Notes: a model not told the origin generated them from the sequence alone. Positions 18,492 through 26,891 are shown, counted from the stretch's first letter. The stretch: 49,079 nucleotides of DNA from an uncultured Acetobacteraceae bacterium (GCA_937873175.1 CALMVT010000088.1:1-49079); one strand, 5' to 3'. A program made the numbers and translations.

Positions 18492-19791
18492 CCTGTCCCC
18501 GCGCCCCGGCGACCTCGACCCCATCGAAACCGCGTCGCGCGACGAGATCGCCGCCCTGCAGCGCCGCCGCATGGCCGAAACGCTGCGCCACGCCTATGCG
18601 AACGTGCCGCATTACCGCCGGGCGTTCGACGCCGCCGGGGTGCATCCCGACGATTTCCGCGACCTGCCCGATTTGGCCCGGTTCCCGTTCACCACCAAGG
18701 CGGACCTCCGCGCCAGCTACCCGTTCGGCATGTTCGCCGTGCCGCGGGAGCAGGTCGCGCGCATCCACGCCAGCAGCGGCACCACGGGCAAGCCCACCGT
18801 GGTCGGCTACACCCAGGCCGACCTCCATGTGTGGGCGGAGGTCATGGCGCGGTCGATCCGCGCCGGCGGCGGGCGGCCCGGCATGCGGGTGCACGTCGCT
18901 TACGGCTACGGCCTGTTCACCGGCGGCCTCGGCGCGCATTACGGGGCGGAGCGCTTGGGCTGCACGGTGATACCCATGAGCGGCGGGCAGACCGAGCGCC
19001 AGGTGCAACTGATCCAGGACTTCGCCCCCGAGATCATCATGGTCACGCCGAGCTACATGCTGGCCCTGCTCGACGGCTTCCGCGCCGCCGGCGTCGATCC
19101 GCGCGGCACCTCTTTGCTCGCCGGCATCTTCGGCGCGGAGCCGTGGACCAATGCCATGCGGGCGGAGATCGAGCGAGACTTCGACATGCATGCCGTTGAT
19201 ATCTACGGCCTGTCGGAAGTCATGGGACCCGGCGTCGCCAACGAGTGCGTGGAAACCAAGGACGGCCTGCACGTTTGGGAGGATCATTTCTACCCCGAGG
19301 TCATCGACCTCGAGACCGGCGCCGTGCTGCCGGACGGCGTGGCTGGCGAGCTGGTGTTCACCTCCTTGACCAAGCAGGCCACCCCGGTGATCCGCTACCG
19401 CACCCGCGACCTCACGCGCCTGCTGCCCGGCACCGCCCGCGCGATGCGCCGCATGGAAAAGGTGACGGGCCGCAGCGACGACATGCTGATCGTGCGCGGC
19501 GTCAACGTGTTCCCGACGCAGATCGAGGAGTTGGTGCTGGAACGCGACGAGCTGTCCGGCCACTACCAGATCGAGCTGGCCCGGACGGGCCGGATGGACG
19601 AGATGCTCATTCGCGTGGAAGCACGGCCCGAGGGGTTTGGCGCCACCGACGCCGGCCCTGCCTTGGCGCTGGCGGTGAAGGAGCGGGTCGGCGTGTCCGC
19701 CCGGGTCGAGGTGCTACCCCCCGGCGGCATCGAGCGCAGCCTCGGCAAGGCGCGCCGGGTCATCGACCGGCGGCCGAAGGGCGGCATCTGA
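18481..19791 (+). CDS. paaK: Phenylacetate-CoA ligase (PaaK)
   Basis: 436 residues from ATG 18481. An adenylate-forming enzyme: ATP-binding loop ARIHASSGTTGKPTVVGYT, LLAGIFGAEPWTNAMRAEIE, then VDIYGLSEVMGPGVANECVE and KDGLHVWEDHFYPEVIDLET, all diagnostic of PaaK. The C-terminal lid has GRSDDMLIVRGVNVFPTQIE and ends IERSLGKARRVIDRRPKGGI, with the adenylation Lys in the GKA stretch. It activates phenylacetate with CoA and ATP, the first step of the pathway. Overlap with paaI shows operon coupling. The last 78 bases overlap the convergent glycosyltransferase gene. Confidence 0.95.
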   Translation: MLRDLSPRPGDLDPIETASRDEIAALQRRRMAETLRHAYANVPHYRRAFDAAGVHPDDFRDLPDLARFPFTTKADLRASYPFGMFAVPREQVARIHASSGTTGKPTVVGYTQADLHVWAEVMARSIRAGGGRPGMRVHVAYGYGLFTGGLGAHYGAERLGCTVIPMSGGQTERQVQLIQDFAPEIIMVTPSYMLALLDGFRAAGVDPRGTSLLAGIFGAEPWTNAMRAEIERDFDMHAVDIYGLSEVMGPGVANECVETKDGLHVWEDHFYPEVIDLETGAVLPDGVAGELVFTSLTKQATPVIRYRTRDLTRLLPGTARAMRRMEKVTGRSDDMLIVRGVNVFPTQIEELVLERDELSGHYQIELARTGRMDEMLIRVEARPEGFGATDAGPALALAVKERVGVSARVEVLPPGGIERSLGKARRVIDRRPKGGI

Positions 19792-22700
19792 CGGGGACGC
19801 CGCGGCGGCCTGCCGCAGCGCCGCCCGCGCTTCCGCCATCGCCCGGTGCTGCCGCCGCACCAAGTCAGGATCGGCGCCGAGCACGGACTGCATGTGCCGG
19901 TGCATCCGCGACACCTCGTCCAGGTGCCGGGCGACGGGCAGGCGATGGGTGACGCTCGCGGCGTGGCGGCGGTGCGCGTTGAGCGGACGGGCGACGTAAG
20001 CGACGCTGCCGCCCTGGGACAGCGCCTCCGCGTAAAGGCGCCAGTCGCCGGCCATGGCGAACTCCGCGAGGTCCGCACCGCAGCGCCGCAGCGCCCCCTG
20101 CAAGGCCGCCCGGCGCCACAGGACGGCGCTGGCGTTCAGGATCAGGTTGCGCGCCCCCAGGCAATCGCGCATGAACTCGCCCGCCGGGAACACGCCGTCC
20201 CGCGCCAGCATCGGCGCCTCGGCTTCCGCGTAGTAGCCCTGGTGGTTTGGCCACAGCGCCGCGCCGCCCGCGTCCACCGCGCGGCTGTCGCTGAATGCCA
20301 GCACCGCGTCCGGCGCATCCGCCAGCGCCTGGCACAGGGCCGCAAGGAAGCCTGGGTCCGCCGCGTCGTCCGCTTCCGCGATCCAAAGCCACTCGCCCCG
20401 CGCGAGGTCCGCCGCCCGGCGCCACTGCTTGAACACGGAGCCGGAGTTGCTGCCGCCCGCCAGCCACCGCACGATGCGCCCGGCCGCCGCGGCGGCATCG
20501 CCCACCACCGCCGCGCTGTTGTCCGTCGAGGCATCATCCAGCACGATCACCTCGGACACCGGATGGGTTTGCGCGAACACGCTGCCCAGGCGCTGTCCCA
20601 GATACCGCGCGTAGTTGTAGTTCGGCACCACGACCGAGACCTCCGGCGTGCCGGGGTCCGCCAGCCGCAGCAGGCGGTCGGCGTAGCCGTCCCAACTGAA
20701 GCACCGCCGCGCCGTCTGGGCCAGGCGCTCGCGGTCGCCCGGCCGGGCTTGCAGGGCGAGCGCCCGCATCTGCCGCACCATCTCCGCCGCGTCGCCCAGC
20801 GGCACCGCAACGCCGGCGCGGAACTCGCGCAGCAGGTCCGGCGTGCCGCCGCTTTCCTCGAACGCCACGGTAGGAACGCCGGCGGACATGGCTTCCAGCA
20901 CCACGGAAGGGAACGGGTCCTCCCGGGAGGTCAGCAGGAACACGTCGGCGCAGGCCAGCCAGTCCGCCCCCTCCGCGCAATACGGGATGTGGTGGAAGCT
21001 GCCAGCCGTTTCCGCCGCCGCGATCTCCGCGCCCAGGTAGGCCAGCATCTGCGGGTCGATGTCGCCGACCCAGAGCAGGTGGATACCGGGGTCCGCGGCC
21101 CGCGCCAAGCGCCACGCTTGCAGGAACAGGTCGAAGCCCTTGCGCAGATCGGCGTAGCCCAGGCCTACCGCGAGCAGCGCGCCGTCGAGCAGCCCGAGCC
21201 GGGTCCGCATCGCCGCCGCCGTGGCTGGGGCAATGGTTACGGGGCGATACAGCCCTTGCGGCAGCACCGCCGCCCGGCCCGGCGGCACCGCGACCAGCTC
21301 ATGGAACCGGTCGCGCACATAAGGTGACGCGAACACCACATGCTCCGCCGCCGCCGCCCCGGTCCTCGCCCCATCAACCAGGCCGCGCTCCCGCAGCAGG
21401 CGCGGCAGCTCGTGCACCAGCATGGTGCAGGCGATGCCGGCCTGCGACAGCGCCTCGCAGGTGTGCGCCGCGGCGGAGGTGTTGACGACCGCGCGGCCGT
21501 AGCCCCGGGCCGCCGCCGCCTGCGCCTGGCGCGGCAGGTCCTGCGCGCCGGCCAGGATCGTGACCGGCCCCACCGCCCGGTACTCCGCTTCCAACGCGCC
21601 GCCGCCCAGCAGCAGGAACGCGACCTCGACCCCCCGAATTTGCCGCAGGTGGCGGCCAAGGTGCAGCAGCAGCATCTGCGCCCCGGAAGGCCAGGCGTCA
21701 TGCCCCACCAGCAGCAGCCGTCGGCGCCCCGCCTCCGCCGCCATTCCGGCCACCGCGCGCCCGGTGGCGTTTAGGTAGGCGGCGCCGAAATGCATGTCGG
21801 GTTCTAGGTATGCGCCCTCCGCCCACTCGTTCCAGGCGTTCACGCAAACGATCGCCTCGCCTTGGACCGGCTGCGCGACCGCGGCCGTGACCAGCCGGTC
21901 GAGCCAGGCCTGATAAGCCGCCGGCGTCGATCCGTGCAGCACCATGCCCGCGCCCTGCCGCCGCGCGTCGTTGTCCCAGCTCGGCACGGCCGTGCGGATC
22001 AGCGAATACGGCGGCGCAGACAGGTCCGACGCCGCCGCGGCGTCCTCATACGAGTACACCCGTGCCGTCGCCGCGTGGTCCAGCATGCGCAAGGTGCCAT
22101 TCAGCGGCTGCAAGTCGTTGCACAGCTTGTGCGGCGGGAACTCCACGGCGGCGTCCATGCCGAAAGGGCGGGGGTCGCGGTCGTCAAAGCTTTGCGCCAT
22201 GACGAACACCGGGTCCTCGCCATGCCGGCGGAACAGCGCGCGCCACCGGTCCACCGCGGCGGCGCACTTCGGGATCAGCCCGGCACGATACACCATCAGC
22301 ACCGGCCGCCCGCCGAGCCGGATGTAGCGCGGGTCCCGAAAATGCCGCAGCAGCTCCGCCGCCAGCGCCGGCTCGTCGGCCCGGTGGTAGTCCTGGGAGA
22401 TCAGCACCTCGTGCTCCGACCCGTCCCAACGGCGGGACCAATTCTCGTTGGCCCACATCAAGCAGAACGGCAGATCTACCGTGGGGTCGGCCAGCAACGC
22501 ATCAAGCGGCGTATGGAGCAGGCGACGGCCGTTAAACCAGTAGAAGTAGAACACGAAGCCATGCACCCCGGCGCCGCGCGCCAGCTCCGCCTGCTGCCGC
22601 AGCGTGTCCGTGCCGTGCAGCCGGTAATGGCCGAGGTCCCGCGGGATGCGCGGCTGATAATGCCCGGCAAAGCGCGGCAAGCCGCGGGCCACGTTGGTCC

Positions 22701-23523
22701 ATTCGGTAAAGCCGCGGCCCCACCAGGCATCGTTTTCCGGCACGGGATGGAACTGCGGCAGGTAGAATGCCAGCACGGTCGCACGCCGAGGGGCGCCGGG
22801 CGGCAAGGGCTGCACCTCCTCGAACAACGGCCCCGGCTGCGTGTTGCGCCGCACCTCGGAGGGGATGTCGGCCTCGGCGGCGGGGCGGGTCGGGAACACG
22901 CTGGGTTCGTGCCGGTGCGCGCGGTAATGCAGCAGCGGGTTGGCGTCAGGCAGGTCGCGCAGGTAGCGCTCGCGGTAGAACCGGCCATCGAAGCCCGGCG
23001 CCGCTTCCCGGTCCTCCTTGGCGCCTTGCAGCAGGTAATGCTCGAACGGGTCCATCCGCGCCGCGCGCACGTCGGGCGAGCGCAGGAGGTAGTGCGCCGC
23101 ATCGAACTCCGGGATCGGGCTGACCAGGCCGCCGTGCCGGTGCTGCAGGAAATGCGCCAAGCAAAGCTGCCCCGCGGGGATGCCGTGCGTGACCCGGTAC
23201 CATTCCGGCTCGAACCAGGCGACGGGCTGGCGGCCTTCCGCCTCGCCGTGCTCGATGTAGTGCAGCAGCGGCTCCGCCCCGCTGTTCCGCACGTCACGGT
23301 TGCGCCGCAGGTACCAGGCCGGGTCGAAATACGGGTTGGGCCAGCGGCCTTCCCGCCAGCCGTAGCGGAAGTAATGCACCAGCGGGTCGAGGCCGGCCTC
23401 GTCCAGGTCGGTGTTGCGTTTCAGGAACCAGTCCTGCACGAACAAACCCGACCGTTGCAGGATCAACAGGTCGCCGGCGTCGATGCGGTGCGGCGCGGAG
23501 GGTGTTTCCTGCGGCTTGGACAT
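19714..23523 (-). CDS. Large multidomain glycosyltransferase: repeats, WbsX, GT4 and GT2 domains
   Basis: 1269 residues. Residues 27-210 carry about five degenerate repeats of roughly 40 residues built on F-D/E-x-x-W/Y-Y-L...P-L-x-H-Y-x-x-x-G (for example YFDPAWYLRRNRDV, PLLHYIEHGEAEGRQP). Residues 249-590 are a WbsX/GH99-like domain: VLAFYLPQFHPVPENDAWWG, GFTEWTNV, HGFVFYFYWFNGRRLL, LMWANENWSRRWDG. Residues 605-960 form a GT4 domain (LLLVGHDAWPSGAQMLLLHL; SREDPFPSVVLEAMSAGVPT). Residues 973-1190 form a GT2 domain (VSVVVPNYNYARYLGQRLGS, EVIVLDDASTDNSA, WLWIAEADDAAD). Such proteins assemble rhamnan-like or O-antigen glycans. No signal or membrane helices, so cytosolic. The ribosome site is poor and an inverted repeat lies just upstream. 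The stop is within the 3' end of paaK. Confidence 0.92.
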   Translation of the reverse strand: MSKPQETPSAPHRIDAGDLLILQRSGLFVQDWFLKRNTDLDEAGLDPLVHYFRYGWREGRWPNPYFDPAWYLRRNRDVRNSGAEPLLHYIEHGEAEGRQPVAWFEPEWYRVTHGIPAGQLCLAHFLQHRHGGLVSPIPEFDAAHYLLRSPDVRAARMDPFEHYLLQGAKEDREAAPGFDGRFYRERYLRDLPDANPLLHYRAHRHEPSVFPTRPAAEADIPSEVRRNTQPGPLFEEVQPLPPGAPRRATVLAFYLPQFHPVPENDAWWGRGFTEWTNVARGLPRFAGHYQPRIPRDLGHYRLHGTDTLRQQAELARGAGVHGFVFYFYWFNGRRLLHTPLDALLADPTVDLPFCLMWANENWSRRWDGSEHEVLISQDYHRADEPALAAELLRHFRDPRYIRLGGRPVLMVYRAGLIPKCAAAVDRWRALFRRHGEDPVFVMAQSFDDRDPRPFGMDAAVEFPPHKLCNDLQPLNGTLRMLDHAATARVYSYEDAAAASDLSAPPYSLIRTAVPSWDNDARRQGAGMVLHGSTPAAYQAWLDRLVTAAVAQPVQGEAIVCVNAWNEWAEGAYLEPDMHFGAAYLNATGRAVAGMAAEAGRRRLLLVGHDAWPSGAQMLLLHLGRHLRQIRGVEVAFLLLGGGALEAEYRAVGPVTILAGAQDLPRQAQAAAARGYGRAVVNTSAAAHTCEALSQAGIACTMLVHELPRLLRERGLVDGARTGAAAAEHVVFASPYVRDRFHELVAVPPGRAAVLPQGLYRPVTIAPATAAAMRTRLGLLDGALLAVGLGYADLRKGFDLFLQAWRLARAADPGIHLLWVGDIDPQMLAYLGAEIAAAETAGSFHHIPYCAEGADWLACADVFLLTSREDPFPSVVLEAMSAGVPTVAFEESGGTPDLLREFRAGVAVPLGDAAEMVRQMRALALQARPGDRERLAQTARRCFSWDGYADRLLRLADPGTPEVSVVVPNYNYARYLGQRLGSVFAQTHPVSEVIVLDDASTDNSAAVVGDAAAAAGRIVRWLAGGSNSGSVFKQWRRAADLARGEWLWIAEADDAADPGFLAALCQALADAPDAVLAFSDSRAVDAGGAALWPNHQGYYAEAEAPMLARDGVFPAGEFMRDCLGARNLILNASAVLWRRAALQGALRRCGADLAEFAMAGDWRLYAEALSQGGSVAYVARPLNAHRRHAASVTHRLPVARHLDEVSRMHRHMQSVLGADPDLVRRQHRAMAEARAALRQAAAASPSDAALRPPVDDPARLAEAALDAAGG

Positions 23524-23529
23524 GGCAGC

Positions 23530-23546
23530 GTTGAACCGTCCTCAAC
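23530..23546. promoter_or_regulatory. Inverted repeat GTTGA...TCAAC before the large glycosyltransferase
   Basis: GTTGA-accgtcc-TCAAC lies 6 bases upstream of the glycosyltransferase ATG, followed by AT-rich CTTTTGATTGAATATTC that may hold its promoter. The GTTGAA element is shared with the repeats before the GGDEF-EAL gene (11438-11474). The function is unproven. Confidence 0.3.
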
Positions 23547-23640
23547 TTTTGATTGAATATTCACGTCATGACTGCGCGTCGTCAACCTTTGTGGTTCCGG
23601 AGATTTGCTGTTTTATGTTGAAGCGGACGGGGGAGGGCGT

Positions 23641-24045
23641 GTGGCATCATTGTGGGTTGTGCTGGGAAGCGCGCTGGGCGGTTTGGCGCGCTACTGGCTC
23701 GGTGCCTGGGTCGCAGCCTGGACCGGGCCGAGCTTTCCCTGGGGCACCCTGCTGATCAACGTGCTCGGCAGCTTCGTCATCGGGCTGTTTGCCGCGGCGC
23801 TTGGGGAGCGCGGGCTGTTCAGCGACGCGCTGGGCCATAACGGGCAGTTCCTGGATTTCGTGGACCTGCGCGCCTTTGTGATGGTCGGGCTGTGCGGCGG
23901 CTTCACCACCTTTTCCTCGTTCAGCCTGCAATCCCTTGAGCTGCTGCAAGCCGGGCGGACCGGCCCGGCGCTGGGCTACGTGGGTGGCTCGGTGCTGGCC
24001 TGCCTGCTGGCGGTGTGGGGTGGCTGGGTGCTGGGCCGGGCATGA
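23641..24045 (+). CDS. crcB: Fluoride efflux channel CrcB/Fluc
   Basis: 134 residues from GTG 23641, with GGGGGAGG 4-5 bases upstream; an ATG at 23605 in frame gives an unlikely leader. Four membrane helices: SLWVVLGSALGGLARYWLGA, TLLINVLGSFVIGLFAAALG (the conserved Asn of helix 2), RAFVMVGLCGGFTTFSSFSL (the G-F-T-T-F-S signature with the Phe residues that line the pore), and a last helix ending WGGWVLGRA. It works as a dual-topology dimer that lets fluoride leave the cell. The stop overlaps the ATG of the next gene (ATGA). I looked for a fluoride riboswitch upstream and did not see one. Confidence 0.95.
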   Translation: MASLWVVLGSALGGLARYWLGAWVAAWTGPSFPWGTLLINVLGSFVIGLFAAALGERGLFSDALGHNGQFLDFVDLRAFVMVGLCGGFTTFSSFSLQSLELLQAGRTGPALGYVGGSVLACLLAVWGGWVLGRA

Positions 24046-24923
24046 TCCTGTCCCGGGTGCCGCCCCCCAAGCTGTCGTCACTCGTCGCCGCGCTGTGCAC
24101 CGTCTTGCTCGCGGGCTGCTCCGCGGCCGGCCTGCTGAACGCGACCGTGCAGCGGAACGGCGTGACGGTTGAGCACGGCATCGCCTACGGCGACGGGCCG
24201 CGGCGGGTGCTCGACATCTACCGGCCGGGCGGCGCGGCCGGGCCGCACCCGCTGGTCGTGTTCCTGTATGGCGGAAGCTGGCGCACTGGAAACCGCGAAA
24301 CCTACGGCTTCGTGGCCATGCCGCTGGCCGCCCGCGGCGCCGTGGTCGTGGTGCCGGACTACCGGCTGTATCCCGAGACTGCCTTTCCCGGCTTCCTGCA
24401 GGACAACGCGCAGGCCATCGCCTGGGCCGTGGCCCATGCGGGCGCGCTCGGCGCCGACCCGCAGCGTGTGTTCATCGTCGGCCACTCCGCAGGCGCCTAC
24501 AACGCGGCGATGCTGGCGCTTGACGGGCGCTGGTTGGCGCAGGCGGGGCTGGACCGGGCGCAGATCACGGGCATGGTGGGGCTGGCCGGACCCTACGACT
24601 TCCTGCCGATCACCGATCCCGACATCATCCCGGTATTTGCCCCGGTGGGTGATGGGCCGGCGAGCCAGCCTGTCACTTACGTCGATGGCCGCAACCCGCC
24701 CTTGCTGCTGCTGGCCGGGGACGCGGACCAAAGGGTGCGCCCGCGCAACACGCGGTCGCTCGCAGCGCGGGTGGCGGCGGCGGGCGGCCCCGTGCAAAGC
24801 CGGATCTATCCGGGGCTAGGGCATATCGGCATCGTGACCGCCTTCACTCCGCTGTTCCGCTGGCGGGCCCCCGTGCTGGACGACGTATGGCGTTTCATCG
24901 CGGCCCAGCGTCCGGCGGCTTGA
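24042..24923 (+). CDS. Lipoprotein alpha/beta hydrolase (carboxylesterase-like)
   Basis: 293 residues from ATG 24042, overlapping the crcB stop. The N-terminus is a lipoprotein signal: hydrophobic SSLVAALCTVLLAGCSAAG with lipobox LAGC. The mature part is an alpha/beta hydrolase: VVFLYGGSWRTGNRETYGFV (oxyanion G-G), nucleophile elbow VFIVGHSAGAYNAAMLAL (G-H-S-A-G), LLLLAGDADQRVRP for the acid, and GLGHIG for the catalytic His. It resembles the BD-FAE/carboxylesterase group, which deacylates sugar or aryl esters. It is anchored at the cell envelope. Pairing with crcB is by overlap only; no functional link is evident. Confidence 0.9.
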   Translation: MILSRVPPPKLSSLVAALCTVLLAGCSAAGLLNATVQRNGVTVEHGIAYGDGPRRVLDIYRPGGAAGPHPLVVFLYGGSWRTGNRETYGFVAMPLAARGAVVVVPDYRLYPETAFPGFLQDNAQAIAWAVAHAGALGADPQRVFIVGHSAGAYNAAMLALDGRWLAQAGLDRAQITGMVGLAGPYDFLPITDPDIIPVFAPVGDGPASQPVTYVDGRNPPLLLLAGDADQRVRPRNTRSLAARVAAAGGPVQSRIYPGLGHIGIVTAFTPLFRWRAPVLDDVWRFIAAQRPAA

Positions 24924-24925
24924 GC

Positions 24926-25717
24926 CTATTGGCCGCGGAACACCGGCGGGCGCCGGGCACGGAACGCCGCCAGGCCGTCGCGGTAGTCCTCGCTGCGCAG
25001 CGCCCGGCGGCGGCCCTCCTGCAGTTGCTGTGCCGTGGCGGAGGGGAGCGGCATCGCCTGCGCCAGCGCCCGCAACTGCTGCTTGGCGCTGGCCACGGAA
25101 AGCGGCGCGTTGGCGGCGATGCGGGCGGCCAGGGCATAGGTGAACGCTTCCAGCTCCGGTTCCGGGACCAGGTGGTTCAGCAGGCGCAGCGCCAGCGCGC
25201 GCTCCGCCGGCACCGGGTCGGCGGTGGCGAACATCTCGGCAGCGATGTGCGGCCCGGCGCGCAGCAGCACGTTGAGCAGGCCGTCCGGGTCGTACGGCAG
25301 GCCAAGCCGCGCCGGGGTGAAGGCCAGGCTGCAGGTCGGGTCCGCCACCGCGATGTCGCAGCGCAAAGCGAGGTCGGTGCCGCCGCCCCAGGCCGAGCCG
25401 TGCAGCATGGCGATCACCGGCGCCGGGCACTCGGCCACGCAGCGGAACAGGGCTTGCAGCGGGCCGTGGGGCGCCAAGGGGTCGAAATCCGGCGCCAGGT
25501 CGCCGATGTCGAAGCCGGCGCACCACACCCGGTCCTCGGGCCGCGCCCGCAGCACCACGGCGCGAATGTCCTGGCCGACAAAGCCGCGGAACGCGCGGGT
25601 CAGCCCGTCCAGCATGGCGCCGCCAAGGGCGTTGCGCTTGGCCGGGTCCTGCATGGTCACGGTGGCGATGGGGCCGTCGATGGCGAGGCCAACGGGCGCA
25701 AGGGCTTGGGTGCTCAC
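24926..25717 (-). CDS. scpB: Crotonase-family protein, methylmalonyl-CoA decarboxylase-like (ScpB)
   Basis: 263 residues from GTG 25717 (a TTG at 25735 is also in frame; neither ribosome site is strong). Along its whole length it follows E. coli ScpB/YgfG: DPLAPHGPLQALFRCVAECP, PVIAMLHGSAWGGGTDLALR, FTPARLGLPYDPDGLLNVLL, PAERALALRLLNHLVPEPEL, and the end RSEDYRDGLAAFRARRPPVF. ScpB decarboxylates methylmalonyl-CoA to propionyl-CoA. The Tyr of LGLPYD is kept, but the usual His of the SAGHD motif is Phe here (CAGFDIGD), so activity or specificity may differ. It is convergent with the esterase gene, 2 bases from its stop, and is not in a propionate cluster here. Confidence 0.78.
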   Translation of the reverse strand: MSTQALAPVGLAIDGPIATVTMQDPAKRNALGGAMLDGLTRAFRGFVGQDIRAVVLRARPEDRVWCAGFDIGDLAPDFDPLAPHGPLQALFRCVAECPAPVIAMLHGSAWGGGTDLALRCDIAVADPTCSLAFTPARLGLPYDPDGLLNVLLRAGPHIAAEMFATADPVPAERALALRLLNHLVPEPELEAFTYALAARIAANAPLSVASAKQQLRALAQAMPLPSATAQQLQEGRRRALRSEDYRDGLAAFRARRPPVFRGQ

Positions 25718-25815
25718 CTGAGCACGATAGCGCAAGCCGCGCGGCGCGGCGACATCGGGCGGCGGGGCCGCTATGGTGCGAACTGCCCGCCGAGTCGAAT
25801 TCTGGGAACGCCGCC

Positions 25816-26631
25816 GTGAGACTTACAAGCCGTGCCGTCATCTGGGCCGCGGCCCTGCTGCTCCCCGCTTGGGGCGCCCACGCCGCGGCGACGGCGTGCC
25901 CCGAACACTTCGCCGCCGGGCAAGCGCCCGAACTGGTCAACCCGCGGCTCGCGCCCGGCACGCGCGCCTTGTGCTACCAGGCCTTCGCCCTGCTGCATTC
26001 CCCTCTCACGCGCACCGCGCTGTATTCGGCCGAGCACCTGACCGCGGAGCGCATCGAGGCCGCCCGCGCCACCCCGCGCAGCGGCGACTTCCACCCGGAC
26101 CCGGCCCTGCCGCCCGATGAACGCGCGGAGCTGTCCGACTACGCCCGCAGCGGCTTCGACCGCGGCCACCTGGCGCCCAGCGGCGACATGCCGGACCCGG
26201 ATGCGCAGCAGGAAAGCTTCACCCTCGCCAACATGGTCCCCCAGGCGCCGAAGCTGAACCGCGGCGTGTGGGAAGGGATCGAGAGCGCCGTCCGCACCCT
26301 GGCGCAGCGCCGGGGCGAGCTGTATGTCGTGACCGGCCCGGTCTTCCGGGGCGGCGAACTTGCAACGGTCGGCCACGTCGTCGTGCCGACCTACGTGTTC
26401 AAGGCCGTGCTGGACCCGCGCAGCCGCAGCGCCGCCGCCTACGTGGCGGAGAACACCGAGAACGCGGCGTGGACGGCGATCAGCATCGCGCAACTGACCC
26501 GCCTCATCGGCATCAACGTGTTCCCGGCGCTTACGCCGGGCGGGCGCAATGCCACCCTGCGCTTGCCGGAGCCGACGCCGCACGGCTATGCCGGCGGCCA
26601 GTCCTACCCTAAACGCAGCAGGATGCCGTGA
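25816..26631 (+). CDS. Secreted DNA/RNA non-specific endonuclease (NUC family)
   Basis: 271 residues from GTG 25816. Signal peptide: RAVIWAAALLLPAWGAHA, cleavage near AHA-AA. The nuclease core has YARSGFDRGHLAPSGDM, the D-R-G-H signature with the catalytic His118, and APKLNRGVWEGIE with the Mg-binding Asn148; ELYVVTGPVFRG and PTYVFKAVLDP follow. This is the beta-beta-alpha-metal nuclease of the Serratia nuclease/NucA type, exported to the periplasm or medium, degrading single- and double-stranded DNA and RNA. Two Cys of the mature protein (Cys28, Cys53) could form a disulfide. The stop (TGA 26629-26631) shares one base with the ATG of a small gene. Confidence 0.93.
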   Translation: MRLTSRAVIWAAALLLPAWGAHAAATACPEHFAAGQAPELVNPRLAPGTRALCYQAFALLHSPLTRTALYSAEHLTAERIEAARATPRSGDFHPDPALPPDERAELSDYARSGFDRGHLAPSGDMPDPDAQQESFTLANMVPQAPKLNRGVWEGIESAVRTLAQRRGELYVVTGPVFRGGELATVGHVVVPTYVFKAVLDPRSRSAAAYVAENTENAAWTAISIAQLTRLIGINVFPALTPGGRNATLRLPEPTPHGYAGGQSYPKRSRMP

Positions 26632-26891
26632 TGCCTGACATGACCCCTTTTGCCAACGACAGCGCGGCGGTCGAGATCGGCGACCTCAAGCTGGAGAACG
26701 GGCGCGACCGCATCGCCTGCTATGGCAGCCTGGACCTGACGCGGGACAAGGCCGGGCTGGCGCTGGCCCGGCAACTGCAGGCCGTGCTGGCCGCCGTGGT
26801 GCAGGCGTTGGAAGGCGACAGGAGCCTTCCGGACACGATCCCGCCGCCGAAAAAACGGGGGGCGGTGAAGAACCCGTTTGATGAAGGGTAG
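26631..26891 (+). CDS. Small hypothetical protein downstream of the nuclease
   Basis: 86 residues from ATG 26631 (GTG 26628 also in frame), starting at the last base of the nuclease stop, so probably translated with it. The sequence has ordered parts: AAVEIGDLKLENGRDRIACY then GSLDLTRDKAGLALARQLQA and a long helix, and ends in PPPKKRGAVKNPFDEG. No signal peptide, so it is cytosolic, and being acidic-amphipathic it could be an inhibitor or a chaperone, but that is only a thought. Alphaproteobacteria often have similar small proteins labelled hypothetical. Confidence 0.7.
   Translation: MPDMTPFANDSAAVEIGDLKLENGRDRIACYGSLDLTRDKAGLALARQLQAVLAAVVQALEGDRSLPDTIPPPKKRGAVKNPFDEG

Noticed and set aside
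21862-23556. 564-codon plus-strand frame across the large glycosyltransferase
   Set aside because: Low-complexity Arg/Gln-rich translation without any family pattern; antisense shadow of the WbsX part.
23547-23640. Fluoride riboswitch before crcB
   Set aside because: I looked for the GGNGAUGG-type pseudoknot pattern and the downstream UGAUGRC element and did not find them in the short leader.
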